Assembly: GCA_028583405.1 (NCBI GenBank)
Contig: CM053249.1
Coordinates: forward strand, 39,653,759 to 39,717,758
Direction: 5' to 3'
DNA from: Pogonophryne albipinna
Taxonomy: Eukaryota; Chordata; Actinopteri; Perciformes; Artedidraconidae
DNA: 64,000 nucleotides
The translations under genes were made by a program, and so were the position numbers. Below are positions 10,312 to 22,291 of the stretch, piece after piece. Each line of letters starts with the position of its first letter. The first letter of the stretch is position 1. Below the pieces are notes generated by a model. The model was not told where the DNA came from. It searched no databases and saw nothing but the letters and a program-made list of their open reading frames with translations.

Positions 10312-10782
10312 ATTTAGCACGTGTGGTTTCTTTGTTACAGTTCATTTAAGGTCTGCCACCATTCTGTTTGGCCTCATGTGCGAGAGTCCATTTTCTTAAA
10401 TTAAGAGGTCTTTTGTTCTTCAAGTCACAGGTCACATTTTAACAGTATCCATTTTGTTTTGACCCCATGAGGTCAAGAGTCATTCAGTTCGACCACCATT
10501 TTGTGAAAGACAAATCAAGGAGTCTTTTGTTCTTTTGTCACATGTTAAATTAGAAAAGCGTCCATTTTGCTAAACCGGTTTAGGTAGAAATAGTGCAGTT
10601 GTGCTGTGCATTATGGAATGTTGTGTTTGCTAAAAGGATTATTGTATTACTAAACTACTGTGTAGTGTATTGGGTCAGCTGTTGGAGTACAAGTTATCCG
10701 AACTGACCGGCTGATTGTTGAAAAATCATATACGAGGAGAAAAGGCGTGTGGAGTTATACAATAAACACTCAACGTCTAAAT
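10312..10782. other. Unassigned stretch
   Basis: Contains loosely repeated segments of the type TTTTGTTCTT...GTCACA and CCATTTTG (around 10410-10570) suggesting an old, diverged internal duplication. No gene or element end recognised apart from the target duplication at its right edge (10775-10782). Confidence 0.35.
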
Positions 10783-13447
10783 CAGGGGTCGGTAACAGGC
10801 GGACCGCGGTCCGGATCCGGACCCAGACGCCGACCTATACGGACCCGGAGCTATAATCAATACATTAATAGGGGATTTTTCCGCGCCTCCCGCTTTTTTA
10901 ACGCTGATTTGGGTGACTTGTGTAATTCGTGGAGAACCGAAGAGTTTTCGTTTTGGGGGTGGGGAGTCCGTCCGTCAGTCCGACTGACGGATAACTTCTC
11001 ACTTCAAAAAAGAAGAAGAAATCTAGACCGCAAAAATAATTAAACAAGCGAGTACCTGTTTTTCCTGGCCAAGGACAGGTTCCTTGAACACAACACGAGC
11101 GTAACGTGTCTTCACGTGGTATGTCTCGTCTGAAAGGAGTGCTGACAGAGAGCACCGGAACGCCGCTCCAGCCCTTCAAATATTGCAGTACCCATAAGGA
11201 GCCGTACACATGCCACAGTGTTTACGTGGCTGTGTCTTTAGTTGTAAGCACAGTGGCGATCTGTTGTTATTAGCATCTGGTTAGCTAGCTATGCTAACGA
11301 ATTTAAAGAGCTTTTCTACAACCAGGTGGAAGAGAGCTCTCTCCTGAGAGGCTCAAATAACCTCAGCTCAGTGAGGTTAACGGTACGTCCACACAGCAGC
11401 TTTTCAAAAATCTTGAAAATCTTGGAGCTGGGCGTGTCTGAAAGCTTGGGGATTTTTTGCGAGCAACGCGACCAACAACCAATCACATGAATCTCCCGCC
11501 CCCCACATACAAAGCAAAAAACCCCGGGGATTTTATGCGAGCAATATATATATATATATATATATAAACTCCCCAAACAGGCGAAAACCTACCAGTTTCA
11601 CCCACTGTCTCTGCCACCTCCCTCTATGCCTGGTTCCTCCGGTTTGTATCCCGTTAATAGTTCTGGTCGTAAAGAACCGGGTGATTTGCTACCGTAATTT
11701 CTCGTTTGGAATATGAGGAAATGAACTGCGGTCTGGCTCTCCCAGCTTACACGCGGTTTGATTGGCTAGCGCTTCTACTGTCAGATTTGCATAAACGGGA
11801 TTTGATTGGCTGACGCTTCCAGCTCAGCTTCAAAAGTTGAACATTGCTCAACTTTTGAATCCTGAAAATCCTGGAAATCTTCGCTTCGCTCCCCCACAAT
11901 GCAGTTCGGCGAAAAGCGAGGCAAAGTGACGTCATCCCCATTCAAAGTCAATGGGCAGAGAAGCGTTGGAAGATTTGTTTAAAGCTGCTGTGTGGACGTA
12001 CCGTAAGCCTGCTGTGTGGACGTACCGTAAGCACACCTTGATATGATCATTATAGTTATTAATGAGACTAAATGAAAAACAGGTATAAAATACTATATGA
12101 CAGTAACAAAAAAGTTGTTAAAAATAACAGGAATAGAGTTTAAAAGGGGAGTGATTTGTAAAATATCCAAAAAGAAAAATCTGCTGACAGTTCTGTTTCA
12201 TATGGGTGTTGAAAGATGTATCCATAGATCTCTTCATGTTGCTCTCAAAGTGCACCAGATTGATGCTTTTAACTTCAATATTTAATATTCCCGGGGGAGC
12301 ATGCCCCCGGACCCCCCTAGAGGAGGTTAGGTCCCCCCCCACCACTTAAATCATGTTCACATGGTCATGGATAGGATACTAAATACATTTGCACACATCT
12401 TGTGTCCATATCTTTCTGTGTTGGTGGTCATGCCACACCGTGCACATGCATGCATGCGTGAGTCATGGTGAGATATCTGGATTAAGAGGTTGCTTGTTCT
12501 TTGCACAGCATGAAAGAAAGGCCAAATGAATGGGCTGTGATTTTAGTTTTTTTAAGCAGAGGTTGAGTTCAATCATTGTTACAGCCCTCGGAGGATGTTG
12601 TAAACATTTAAAGGAAAAAGGTTCCCCACCCCTGCTGTAAATAATAATAAAAACCCTTGATTTATAACTTAACATCTCTGTCTCCTATTGATCTGAGTAT
12701 ATTATAAAGAACAGCAAGTTAATTGAAGCATTATAGCACAGGCCTTTGTCAGATGGTATATTACGCTGTTTTTTTCTGCTTCGAATAGTTCTCTCTTTTC
12801 ATCATACCTGTGTTTGCATCACTGTAACCAATGAGCACCTGCATGTGTATGAGAATGGCCCTGACACCATGTCAGCCCAGATTTACAAACTCCTGGCAGG
12901 ACGAGCTCAACTCTCTCACTGAATTTAAACAAAGTGAGTGAGGGACTGCAATATAAGAGGGAAAGAAAGAGAAACTTTGAAACTGTTCAATTGTTATGAT
13001 GTGTAAAGACTGATGTTGTTCTATAATCGTCTGAAACTGTCAAGTCATGATGTGAAACAGTTAACAAAGAAAAAGGGAAACTCAAGCTGCTGCTACACTT
13101 AAAAAAAAAAAAAAGCACTTTTAAGATGCACATATTTTCAAAAGCTATTTTATTTATTTTCTCTATTTTATTTTTAAATGCAGCCCAAGAGGAACATTAC
13201 ACATAGCCACAGTATTTTTACTGTATATCTGTATAGTTCAGTGTAAATATTGTTGTTTTTGAATTGTACTTTCTTTATTTGATTGGCAGTCAGCTGTTGA
13301 TTACATGCAGACGTTGATAAAGCTACAGCTACTTCAATATATATCACACTAATTCATAAAGCAACTTAGACATGTTGATGTTCCGGACCTTTGCATGGGG
13401 ACATTTTCTCTAACTGGACCTCGTTGAATTTTAGTTGAATACCCCTG
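10783..13447. mobile_element. hAT element with perfect 8-bp target duplication
   Basis: The left end is CAGGGGTCGGTAAC and the right end is the inverted CAGGGGTATTCAAC. Both are flanked by GTCTAAAT (10775-10782 and 13448-13455), an exact 8-bp target duplication as expected for hAT transposition. The interior is non-coding and has accumulated insertions, including the inverted-repeat element at 11380-12028. Another hAT-like end (GGTTCCCCACCCCTG) occurs at 12620-12634. The left end matches the end of the transposase-bearing hAT at 58.95 kb, which suggests that family as mobiliser. Confidence 0.85.
11380..12028. mobile_element. Short inverted-repeat element (MITE)
   Basis: The left end ACGGTACGTCCACACAGCAG is mirrored by CTGCTGTGTGGACGTACCGT ending at 12004. 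A second copy of the right end (12009-12028) follows directly, a terminal duplication of 24 bp. Further weak symmetry (AAAATCTTGGA against TCCTGGAAATCTT) extends inward. The interior contains a TA repeat (about 11542-11566) and no gene. Confidence 0.8.
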
Positions 13448-14086
13448 GTCTAAATCCTCTTATTCACGCGATATCAGAAACAGAAGTACGAGTGGAGGAA
13501 GACCCCCCCCATCGTTGAAGCAGCCAATGAGAGGAGGAGCCAGGAATCGCATATACAGACGCTCCACGGAGAATCGGCCTATATCCTTCCTCCTCCCGAC
13601 ACAGCGCTGTGTTTGACTTCCTCTGTCTGATTCAAAACCAGGTTACTTTCATTAAATTACCCATTTGAACTTTTGCGGGAATACATTGTCTCTTTTTAAC
13701 TTCCTCCTGGGTACAACGATCACGATCTACAAAATCTGCCTCAGCAAGTAATATTTACAAGGAGCTCAGTGGGCTGATGGAAGCAACATATCTGCATACA
13801 ATCACACATGTAGCTGAAATACCTTTATTCAATTAAACGATAGTGTGGGCGGAGAAAAACTCCACCCACACGCACACACATCAAATCACATAATGTGCAG
13901 AACATGAAAGCTCAAAGCAGCATGAATCCACTGTGGGTTGTGCAGTATACCAACACAGTTCCTTTTTAATAATGTATTTCTACATGTGTGGAGCTGATAC
14001 TAGACATTTTCTTCTTCATAAACAAATACAGTATGCCTGTAATGGACATGAGACCAGTTGTATTATTTTCAGCATAAGGAACATCT
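13448..14086. other. Unassigned stretch
   Basis: Begins with the hAT target duplication. I see no gene and no element ends. There is a short CACACACGCACACACA tract near 13868-13879. Confidence 0.4.
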
Positions 14087-14090
14087 TTAA

Positions 14091-15234
14091 AGGTGGGGTA
14101 GGTAAGTTTCAGAAACCGGCTCGAGATACACTTTTTGTTATATTCCATGGAATGCTCTTAAAGGTCACATGTCATGGCCATTTCCACTGATCATAATTCC
14201 ATTGTTGAGGTCTACTAGAATAGATTTATACTGTGCAATTTTCCAAACTCACATTGTTTCGCATACAGCATCTCTGTAAACTACGTGCATTCACTCTCTC
14301 CACTAAACGGCTCGTTGCAGCTCTTGCCCCCCCTCCCTGTGAGCCCAGTGTGCTCCGATTGGTCGGGACGTTGTGAATCGCGCTGAACTCTGTGGAGGTG
14401 TGACTTCCTTGTTTAGCGATACACAGCGAAACACAGCCAAACTCACCCTGAGCACACACAAAGTCACAGCCGAAGTAAAAACAATAAGTGTGGCTTGATA
14501 TTGAGTAAGAAAAAGGTTGATAAACGCTGTGAGAATGGGTCTGCAGAGAGAATTTCGCCGCGATCCCAACTGTCAGTTATCAGCCTGCAGCCAGGGAGGA
14601 GAAATCAGCTGAGCTGCCTGCAGCACTGAGTGTGTGAGGAAGTCCGTGGATTGGTCAATTTGGACCAATCAGCGGGGGCTTAACGTAACGGCTCCACGGA
14701 TTGGTCCATTTCGTTCCGGACACGACATGACATCATGATGTACCCGGAAGAATCAAATGGACAGTGACGTATCTCCAACGAGGCGTTTTGGGGAGGTATT
14801 TTCTGTGTTAGAGTTTTGACTCTGCACACCATTTACATGCATAAAAACCTTCATAACACACAAGGGGACGGGTAATAACCGGAAAAGCATGACATGTCAC
14901 CTTTAACATCCCGATAGCAATGAATATCTTAAGTGCTTTGACAAAAAATCCATAAAAAAATGTCATCTGTGGAAGCCGTAATACTGTAAAAAGCACGACC
15001 AATCCGTTTAGCCGGGCGGCTAAACGGATTGGATTGCCGTCCTGTCTGTCAGCCTTCCATCTCGTGCACGCACACATGTATCTCGTGCCCTCATTGGGCG
15101 TGCATTGCGCGTTCATGTGTGTTGGAGGAGGTGCTCTGTAAGGAAGTCTGAAGGAAGGGGCGGATTCTTTTCGGCTGTGTACTTTCAAATTTTAGTGCAC
15201 TCGAGCCTGTTTCTGAAACTTACCTACCCCACCT
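14091..15234. mobile_element. TTAA-target element, copy 1
   Basis: The ends AGGTGGGGTAGGTAAGTTTC and the inverted GAAACTTACCTACCCCACCT are flanked by TTAA (14087-14090 and 15235-15238). The same family occurs at 43631-44756. This copy lacks about 700 internal bases present there but carries a nested second element (14162-14902). A 30-bp palindrome at 15001-15030 (GTTTAGCCGGGCGGCTAAAC core) replaces a shorter sequence in copy 2. It is non-autonomous. Confidence 0.9.
14162..14902. mobile_element. TTAA-target MITE nested in the copy 1 element
   Basis: The ends AGGTCACATGTCATGGCC and the inverted GCATGACATGTCACCT are flanked by TTAA (14158-14161 and 14903-14906). Copy 2 of the host element reads straight through GCTCTTAACATCCC at 43695-43708 with a single TTAA. 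That is the empty site and proves this insertion. No coding function is recognised. Confidence 0.92.
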
Positions 15235-15238
15235 TTAA

Positions 15239-16978
15239 TGTAATTCAACATGACTTGTATACAGGATAGCCTAAAACACATGTTAGGGAGTTCAGCAGAG
15301 CAGCAACCCATTTATACCAATGACAGCAATTTTCTAAGGCAAAAGAAAAAGAAAAAAACAAACAATTTAGAATTTATGTACAGCTCTTCTGACCCTTATG
15401 TTGTGTTCGGGTCTCCCGTGACCCGTTTCAAGTTAAAATTATGTAATAACTACGCTCTAGTTTTTTTTATCAGAACAAGGCTTCATAATATCCTCCACAA
15501 CAGCTATATAAACACTACAACACTGATTTTGACAATTTTAGCCAAGTCTGAAGGTTAAAAAAAAGTGTATAATTTGGTGTTGAATCAAGATTCTTCTTTG
15601 ACTTTAGACACCCCACCCCCTTCTTCCACTGTAACAATATTTGTTTCGGAACATGCACCTGGTCTAGTTAGTTATGATGTAGTTACACAAGATATCAGCT
15701 AGCAAACTGAGATTCCACAGATTATAGAAATATAAGTATCATCACTGTGCGATCAAAACTCGCGGCAGGGGAAGCAAACCCAGACAACACACGGCGTAGC
15801 TTTACGGAGCACAAACGGCAAATATGTCTTACCTTTTGCTGTTTCTGATCAAAAGTTGTGTTCAATGGCATTACAACGAGAAAAACGCTGCTGAAGGTTA
15901 ATCCAATGTGTCTGTGTCACTTTGAAATGATTACTGATAATCCATCATTCACAGTGACGAGCCGTGACTTTTATACCTAGGCCCTCTGACCCCCCCCCCC
16001 CCCCTCGAAAAAAAAGAAGAGTTATTACGTCTCAACCAGTCTATGGTCTCAACATATACTTCAGCGGAATATCAAAACAACGGCCCGGGGTGCAAAACGC
16101 ATCAATGGCAGCGACCCTCTACCACACAAAACAACACCATTTATATAAACACCTATCATGACAGGGCACCCACAGCCAAGTAACAATTACAAATGAATTA
16201 AGTCGGCACGGCGGCCCACATTGAAAATGACTTAGGCCTACCTTTGATGATCAAATCACCTAAACACAAAGTCCATCCTCCTGTCCTTTTGGATGAAGCA
16301 ATTGATGGCGGGTCATTCAGCTGATCCTTTGCCACTCCAGTTTATCATTGGAAGTCAATCTTGAAAATGACTCTGTTAATAATTTCGCAACGATGTCATC
16401 ACTATCACTGAAGTGAGCCATCATGAACAAACTTATGTTAATCATACATCTATCGATTAGATTTATGATTAGAAAATAATAAAAGTAGGGTAGACATGTG
16501 GATATTATCCGGCTGAACAAAACGTGCATTTATCTAACAGGTTCGTTTTCCACAGACCTTATTTCCAGCTATTTTCCAAAATCCTATGGAGAAATCCCAC
16601 TGCTTTCTATCGAGGGAATCCGAGCGAAGCTTACTTCCGGGTTTTAGGACGCGTCACTGCACCACTTGCATAGACCTCACAGCGGGCGGAACTTGTCATA
16701 AAGTCCGCGAAAATAAAGCCCACCCATTTAGAGGGAAGATATGATTGGTCAATTGTACTGTCATTTGACATTACTCTCTCGTTGAGTTACTATAGCTGGC
16801 CCTCTGTGAATCTACAGAGGGACCAACAAGCCCTCCCGTCTTTACAGTAACTCGCAGAGACGGTATTTAACCCTTCACATTCCAACAGAAACTGAACAGG
16901 CAGATTCTAAGGATTTATTTCTTTGGAAATGTTATTTTAAATACAATTAAATCAAGTTATTTAGCCAGTGCTGGAGGA
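15239..16978. other. Unassigned stretch with small foldbacks
   Basis: Near 15398 TGTGTTCGGGTCTCCCGTGA resembles the end of fish piggyBac-like elements, but no partner end was found. There is a C-run at 15991-16005. At 16784-16853 two nested inverted pairs occur: GAGTTACT/AGTAACTC enclosing CCCTCTGT/ACAGAGGG. No gene is supported. Confidence 0.4.
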
Positions 16979-17260
16979 TTATATTTTACATATGTTAGAC
17001 CATTCCTCTTCTGTAATAGTAATATTAGCTTCTACTTCCCATTTGGCTTTCACATATAGGGTTGAGTAGTTCTTGCCAGATTTTAGACAGGAGTATATTC
17101 TAGAAACCAGTTTCTTTTGGGTGTTGCCCACAAAAATGTCAATCAGGTCAAATTCGGTGTTCCCTTTCATTTTAATATTCCTATCAAAGTGATGCCTGAG
17201 CTGTAAGTACCTGTAGAAATCCTGGGGCTCCAAATTGGAGGTTTCTGTTACAGATGTAGC
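16979..17260 (-). pseudogene. L1-like LINE reverse transcriptase 3' fragment
   Basis: The translated minus strand contains QDFYRYLQLRHHFDRN and KLVSRIYSCL, motifs found after the reverse transcriptase core of L1-clade ORF2 proteins. The fragment is truncated at both ends and stops at 16979. A same-family fragment covering the preceding part of the protein lies at 30069-30967 in the same orientation. Confidence 0.65.
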
Positions 17261-17299
17261 GCTTCATTTCAGACGCCACCAAATCACCGAAGCAGAGAT

Positions 17300-20200
17300 G
17301 CGCACCATCTCCCCCGGCTTACAGTGTAGCCCTCACCCTGGCCTCCTATGAGAGGAGCAGGGTGGTGGGTCCTCCCTCCCCTTCAAAGCCTGATAGGGAT
17401 GTGTGTGTACAAAACGCTGCAAACTGATATCTGCTGGGTCCAGGCTCAAGGGCGTATGGCACTCTCAACTCTTTCCAGGACATGCCGGGGCCCTGCCTGC
17501 CTGTAGCTTTGCCGATATCTGTGTTGATAGGTAATAGATTAAGAGCGGTGAATCATCTTAGATACAGGAAGCGCTCAAACGTTTGTGTGAGTTTATCTAA
17601 TTTAGCAGTGATTCCATGTCAGCCACAGCTTGTTACAAAAAACCTGACTGATAGTGTGTTTAACGAACTTAAACTAGCTTTATTAAATGTCAGGTCTTTG
17701 GCAGGAAAAACATTTTTAATCAATGATTTTATCACTGAGCACAATCTGGATTTTATGTTTTTAACAGAAACTTGGATTGAACAAAATAACAGTGCAGCTG
17801 TTCTTATCGAATCAACCCCTCCCAACTTTAGTTTTATGAGTCAGGAAAGAATGCATAAGAAAGGGGGTGGAGTTGCTATTCTGTTCAATGATTCCCTTCA
17901 ATGCAGGAAGACATCTTATGGGAACTTTGCTTCTTTTGAATATGTGGCCCTTCAGCTGAAATGCTCCTCTCGAGCTCTGTTCCTAAATATCTATAGACCA
18001 CCCAAATACTGTGCAAGCTTTTTTGATGATTTTACCGAACTGCTGTCTATAGTGTGTATTGACTTTGATCGTCTAGTCATTGTTGGTGATTTTAACATCC
18101 ATGTTGACAACCCCCAGGACAGAGGGGCAAAAGAACTGTTTTGTGTTCTTGATAGCTATGGACTGACTCAGCATGTGACGGAGCCCACGCACAATAAGGG
18201 GCACACTCTGGACTTAATTATCTCAAAGGGTCTGAATATCTCTAAGGTTGTGGTGACTGATGTTGCACTCTCTGACCATTCCTGTGTTTTCTTTGAGAGC
18301 TCTATTTCTGTTCACAAAAATGTTCAGAAAGAGGTAACCACAAAGCGATATTTAACTGAAAACGCTAGGGAAATGTTTACTTAGAATTTTTCTTCCACAC
18401 TTGCCCCTGCTAACATCTCAGTAAATGAGCTAGTAGATCATTTTAATTCAAAAATTAAAAATGTTATAGATGCCATTGCTCCAACTAAGGTAAAGGAAGT
18501 GTCTGTTAAGAAAATATCTCCATGGAGAAAGGCCATGACCGTGAAAACAGAAAAAAGAGAATGTCGAAAGGCTGAACGCAGGTGGCGAAAAACAAATCTC
18601 CAGGTTCACTTTGAAATCTATAAAGAGAGACTTGGCCTTTATAATTTGGAATTGAAAAACGCACGACAATCGTTCTTCTCTGACATCATTACCAAAAACA
18701 AAAACAACGCACGTGCCTTATTTGCTACCGTCGACAGACTAACTAACCCCCCAGTGTCAGTAGCCTCTGAATTTCTATCCACCAGGGCGTGCAATGATTT
18801 TGCCTCCTTTTTCACTGACAAAATTCAGAAAATCAGACAAGCAGTCAGTGCCTCTGCATCAGGAACAGCAAATGTGTTGTCTCTGTGTCCACTTAACATC
18901 AATTCAAACACCATGACACAATTCCATCAGATTAATGATAAAAACCTAGAGGACATTATACAACTTCTGAAATCCTCCTCCTGCTGCCTTGATATTATTC
19001 CAACAGGATTTTTCAAAGATGTTTTGCCTTGCATGGCCTCAGATCTACTTCATATAGTAAACAAATCTCTTCACACAGGTATTTTTCCACAGGCTCTGAA
19101 AACTGCAGTCATTAAACCGCTCTTAAAAAAGAATAATCTAGATGCTTCAGTAATGAACAATTACAGGCCCATATCAAACCTCCCATTTCTAGGTAAAATC
19201 ATTGAAAAAGTTGTTTTTCAACAGTTGAGTAATTTCTTGCATTTAAATAACTGTTTGGATGTGTTCCAGTCAGGCTTTCGTCCAAACCACAGCACTGAGA
19301 CTGCTCTTGTAAAGGTCTTTAATGACATCCACTTAAACACAGACAATGGCAGAACTTCAGTGTTAGTATTATTAGATCTCAGTGCTGCGTTTGACACTGT
19401 TGACCAAACATATTACTAGACCGACTGGAAAACTGGGTGGGACTTTCGGAAACAGTTCTAAATTGGTTTGAATCCTACTTAAAGGACAGAAACAACTTTG
19501 TTTCTATAGGTAAATACACATCTGAGTTGACAAATATGACATGTGGGGTACCTCAAGGCTCCATCTTGGGGCCTCTTCTCTTTAACGTCTACATGCTACC
19601 ACTGGCTCAGATAATGAAGAACAACAAAATAAGTTACCATAGCTATGCGGATGACACACAAATTTATGTAACAATTTCACCAGGAGACTATGCTCCAATT
19701 CAAACACTGAGTAAGTGCATTGAACAAATCAATGACTGGATGTGTCAGAACTTTCTCCAATTAAACAAAGATAAAACTGAGGTAATGGTTTTTGGAGCCA
19801 AGGCAGAACGTATAAAAGTTAGCGCTGAGCTTCAGTCTGCAATGTTCAAAACAACAGATAAAGCCAGAAATCTAGGTGTAGTCATGGACTCTGACCTGAG
19901 TTTCAACAGTCATATTAAAACAGTTACTAAATCAGCCTACTATCACCTAAAGAATATATCTAGGGTTAAAAGACTAATGTCACAGCAGGATTTGGAAAAA
20001 CTTGTCCATGCTTTTATCTTCAGTAGACTCGACTACTGTAATGGTGTCTTCACAGGTCTCACTAAAAAATATATTAGAAAGCTGCAGCTGATTCAGAACG
20101 CCGCTGCTCGAGTCCTCACTAACACTAAGAAAGTGGATCACATCACTCCTGTTCTGAAGTCTTTACACTGGCTTCCTGTGTGTCAAAGAATAGATTTCAA

Positions 20201-20672
20201 AATACTGCTGCTGGTTTATAAAGCACTGAATGGTTTAGGCCCAAAATACATTTCTGACCTCCTGCTAAATTATGAACCATCCAGATCTCTCAGGTCTTCA
20301 GGGACTGGTCAGCTTTCTGTCCCCAGAATCAGAACTAAACATGGAGAAGCAGCGTTTAGTTATTATGCTCCAAATATCTGGAACAAACTCCCAGAAACCT
20401 GCAGGTCCGCTGCAACTCTGACTACTTTTAAATCCAGGCTGAAGACTTTTCTTTTTGTCGCTGCTTTTAATTGAACTATTCATATCTTAAACTGCACTGT
20501 AACTTTTATTCATGTATTTTTTTTTCTTTTAATGTTTATTTTATTCGCTTTTCTTTTTAATGACTGATTTTAAATGCCATTTTCTTAATGTCTTTCATTT
20601 TTTGTAAAGCACTTTGAATTGCCTTGTGTTGAAAAGTGCTATATAAATAAACTTGCCTTGCCTTGCCTTGCC
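17300..20672 (+). mobile_element. L2-clade LINE, nearly full length
   Basis: The element spans a short 5' region, endonuclease and reverse transcriptase, then a 3' end with GTAAAGCACTTTGAATTGCC and AAAAGTGCTATATAAATAAA, followed by CCTTG repeats. That tail is characteristic of fish L2 elements. The exact 5' end is not defined; it may begin soon after the L1-like fragment. The good state of the reading frame indicates a fairly recent copy. Confidence 0.88.
17482..20474 (+). pseudogene. L2 LINE ORF2: endonuclease and reverse transcriptase
   Basis: The first part (17482-18384) is an apurinic-endonuclease-type domain with LNVRSLAGK, FLTETWIE, VGDFNIHVD, TLDLIIS and SDHSCVFFE in the right order. 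After a single in-frame TAG at 18382-18384 the same frame continues through the reverse transcriptase ([39 protein letters not shown]). One base is missing near 19407, after which the frame shifts and continues with GVPQGSILGPLLF and the catalytic YADDTQIY (about 19644) to the stop at 20472-20474. The protein would copy element RNA at nicked target DNA. Only two lesions separate it from an open ORF2 of about 1000 codons. The start at 17482 is the first ATG before the endonuclease but not proven. Confidence 0.88.
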
Positions 20673-21415
20673 TTCCCGTGCGGGTCCGGCACGGGGGCCC
20701 CTACTGAAAAGGAAAACCCCCCCGCAGGACTTGAAACGCCCCCTTGATAAATAAATGTAATTTTAATTAAACCAGCTGCAATGGATCATGGATCCACCAG
20801 GGGGAGCCGTGAAAAGCTGCCACACTGGAACTCATGTGAAATAAACATCTGATAGATCTACAGGTATCTGATCGGATATTTGTTAAGATCCATATGTCAC
20901 GGATAGGATCATATTCTGTGCTAAATAAGAGACATGTAATCATTTACAAAACATCACCATGTTTTTATTTAACAAAATAATGTTGTTTAATTCACGTAGG
21001 TGTAAGTACAAAACCATCGCTATGTTTTTTCATCAGGAAATGCAGCCCGGCTCAAACAAACGATTTTCAATCATCATCCTCACGATCATTTAATGTAGCC
21101 TATCATATGTTCACGAATTGAAATGAATGCACTAATACATGTAGTTTAATCCACAACAACAAAAATAATCGCTTTGTTTTTATATCACATCCGACCTGAA
21201 GAAAATGCAGCACGGCTCTCACTACCGATCATCCTAATCCCACGGGCAAACAATAATATGTACAGTGTTAATAGTTTACTGTATTATTAGTGTCTAATAT
21301 TACTGCTATAACAATCACACATTGAGTTGTTAAAATCAGACCGTTGTTTTTTTTTAAACAGTCTGAATGAAACGGCAGCTCTCAGGTGATCAGGTGTGTG
21401 TTTACCAGTGTTGGG
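20673..21415. other. Unassigned stretch
   Basis: A+T-rich non-coding sequence with no element ends or genes that I can support. Confidence 0.4.
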
Positions 21416-22291
21416 ACTAACGTGTTACAAACTAACGCATTACTGTAACGTAACTACCTTTTGCGGTAACTAATAACGTTACTAGTTACCTATTCCCATT
21501 CAGTAACGCCTTTATAGTTACTGTGATTTAAATGGGTGTGTTACTGCGTTACATTATGTGATGGAACTGAACCGAATCTCCCTGCAGATGTAGCTTACAG
21601 GCGAATACAGCGATGTCCTCTCACAGTACCATGGAAAAGTGAAAGTAACCAGAGAGGAGTGATGATTGGTTAACGCGGGGTAACATTTCAGGGTAAGCCA
21701 ATCAGAGACAGAGTTGGGCGGGTCTTGCCTTATGGGGAAAATACACAGACACACAAACACTTGCTAACACACACACATACACGGCAACGCTCACCACCAG
21801 CACACACACACACACACACTATGGCAAATGCAAGTATCAGCGAGAGCAGCAGCGCATTTACAACTTGGAGATATAACCACTATTTTCAATTTGTGGGGAT
21901 AAAGGACGCACAAAATATTATGGTCAAATGTAAACTGTGTGCAGGACAAAAAGCATTGTCCACATCGAATAACAGCAATGCCAATCTCCTGAAGTACCTA
22001 CCTAACTAATGTACATGAGGCTATAAAACTAGTCGCCAAAGACCCCACCGTCTCAACCACCGGCAGTGACCCAGATGGAGCAACACCATCTAAACAGCTA
22101 AAAAACGATTTTTTTAAATCGCCACATGTCACCCAGAGTCAACTAAACAGATTGATTGCTGAAAATAGTTTGTTTGTCTTCAGTGTCAGTCTGACAGTTT
22201 ATTATTTATATAATTGTTACTGCCAAAAGAGTGTAGTTCTTGTTTAATTGTTACACTGCCAAAATAGTGTAGTTGTTGTTAATGTGTACAC
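21416..22291 (+). mobile_element. BED-finger hAT transposon, 5' part
   Basis: The left end CAGTGTTGGGACTAACG is followed by repeated GTAACG/GTTACT subterminal motifs typical of a fish hAT group. A BED-finger reading frame follows, then decayed coding sequence to about 22190 and non-coding sequence with a CTGCCAAAAGAGTGTAGTT repeat (two copies near 22214 and 22250). The same motif reappears at 24330 beyond the inserted THAP transposon, so this element was split by it. Confidence 0.75.
21821..22009 (+). pseudogene. hAT transposase N-terminus with BED zinc finger
   Basis: The frame begins MANASISESSSAFTTW and carries WRYNHYF, VKCKLC and LLKYL, matching the aromatic residues and first CxxC of a BED zinc finger. 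The expected His pair falls after a frameshift near 22000. In the next frame coding character continues (VHEAIKLVAKDP onward to about 22190) and then ends. BED fingers bind the transposon ends in hAT transposases. The catalytic RNase H-like core and dimerisation domain are missing. Confidence 0.75.

Noticed and set aside
12620..12634. Right end of the hAT that begins at 10783
   Set aside because: It looks like a hAT end, but its flank CTGTAAAT does not match GTCTAAAT. The end at 13447 has the exact duplication.
14808..15188. Minus-strand frame of 126 codons, partly repeated at 43678-44029
   Set aside because: Its similarity to the second copy is explained by both being the same transposon family. 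No domain is present and the frame is not kept intact.
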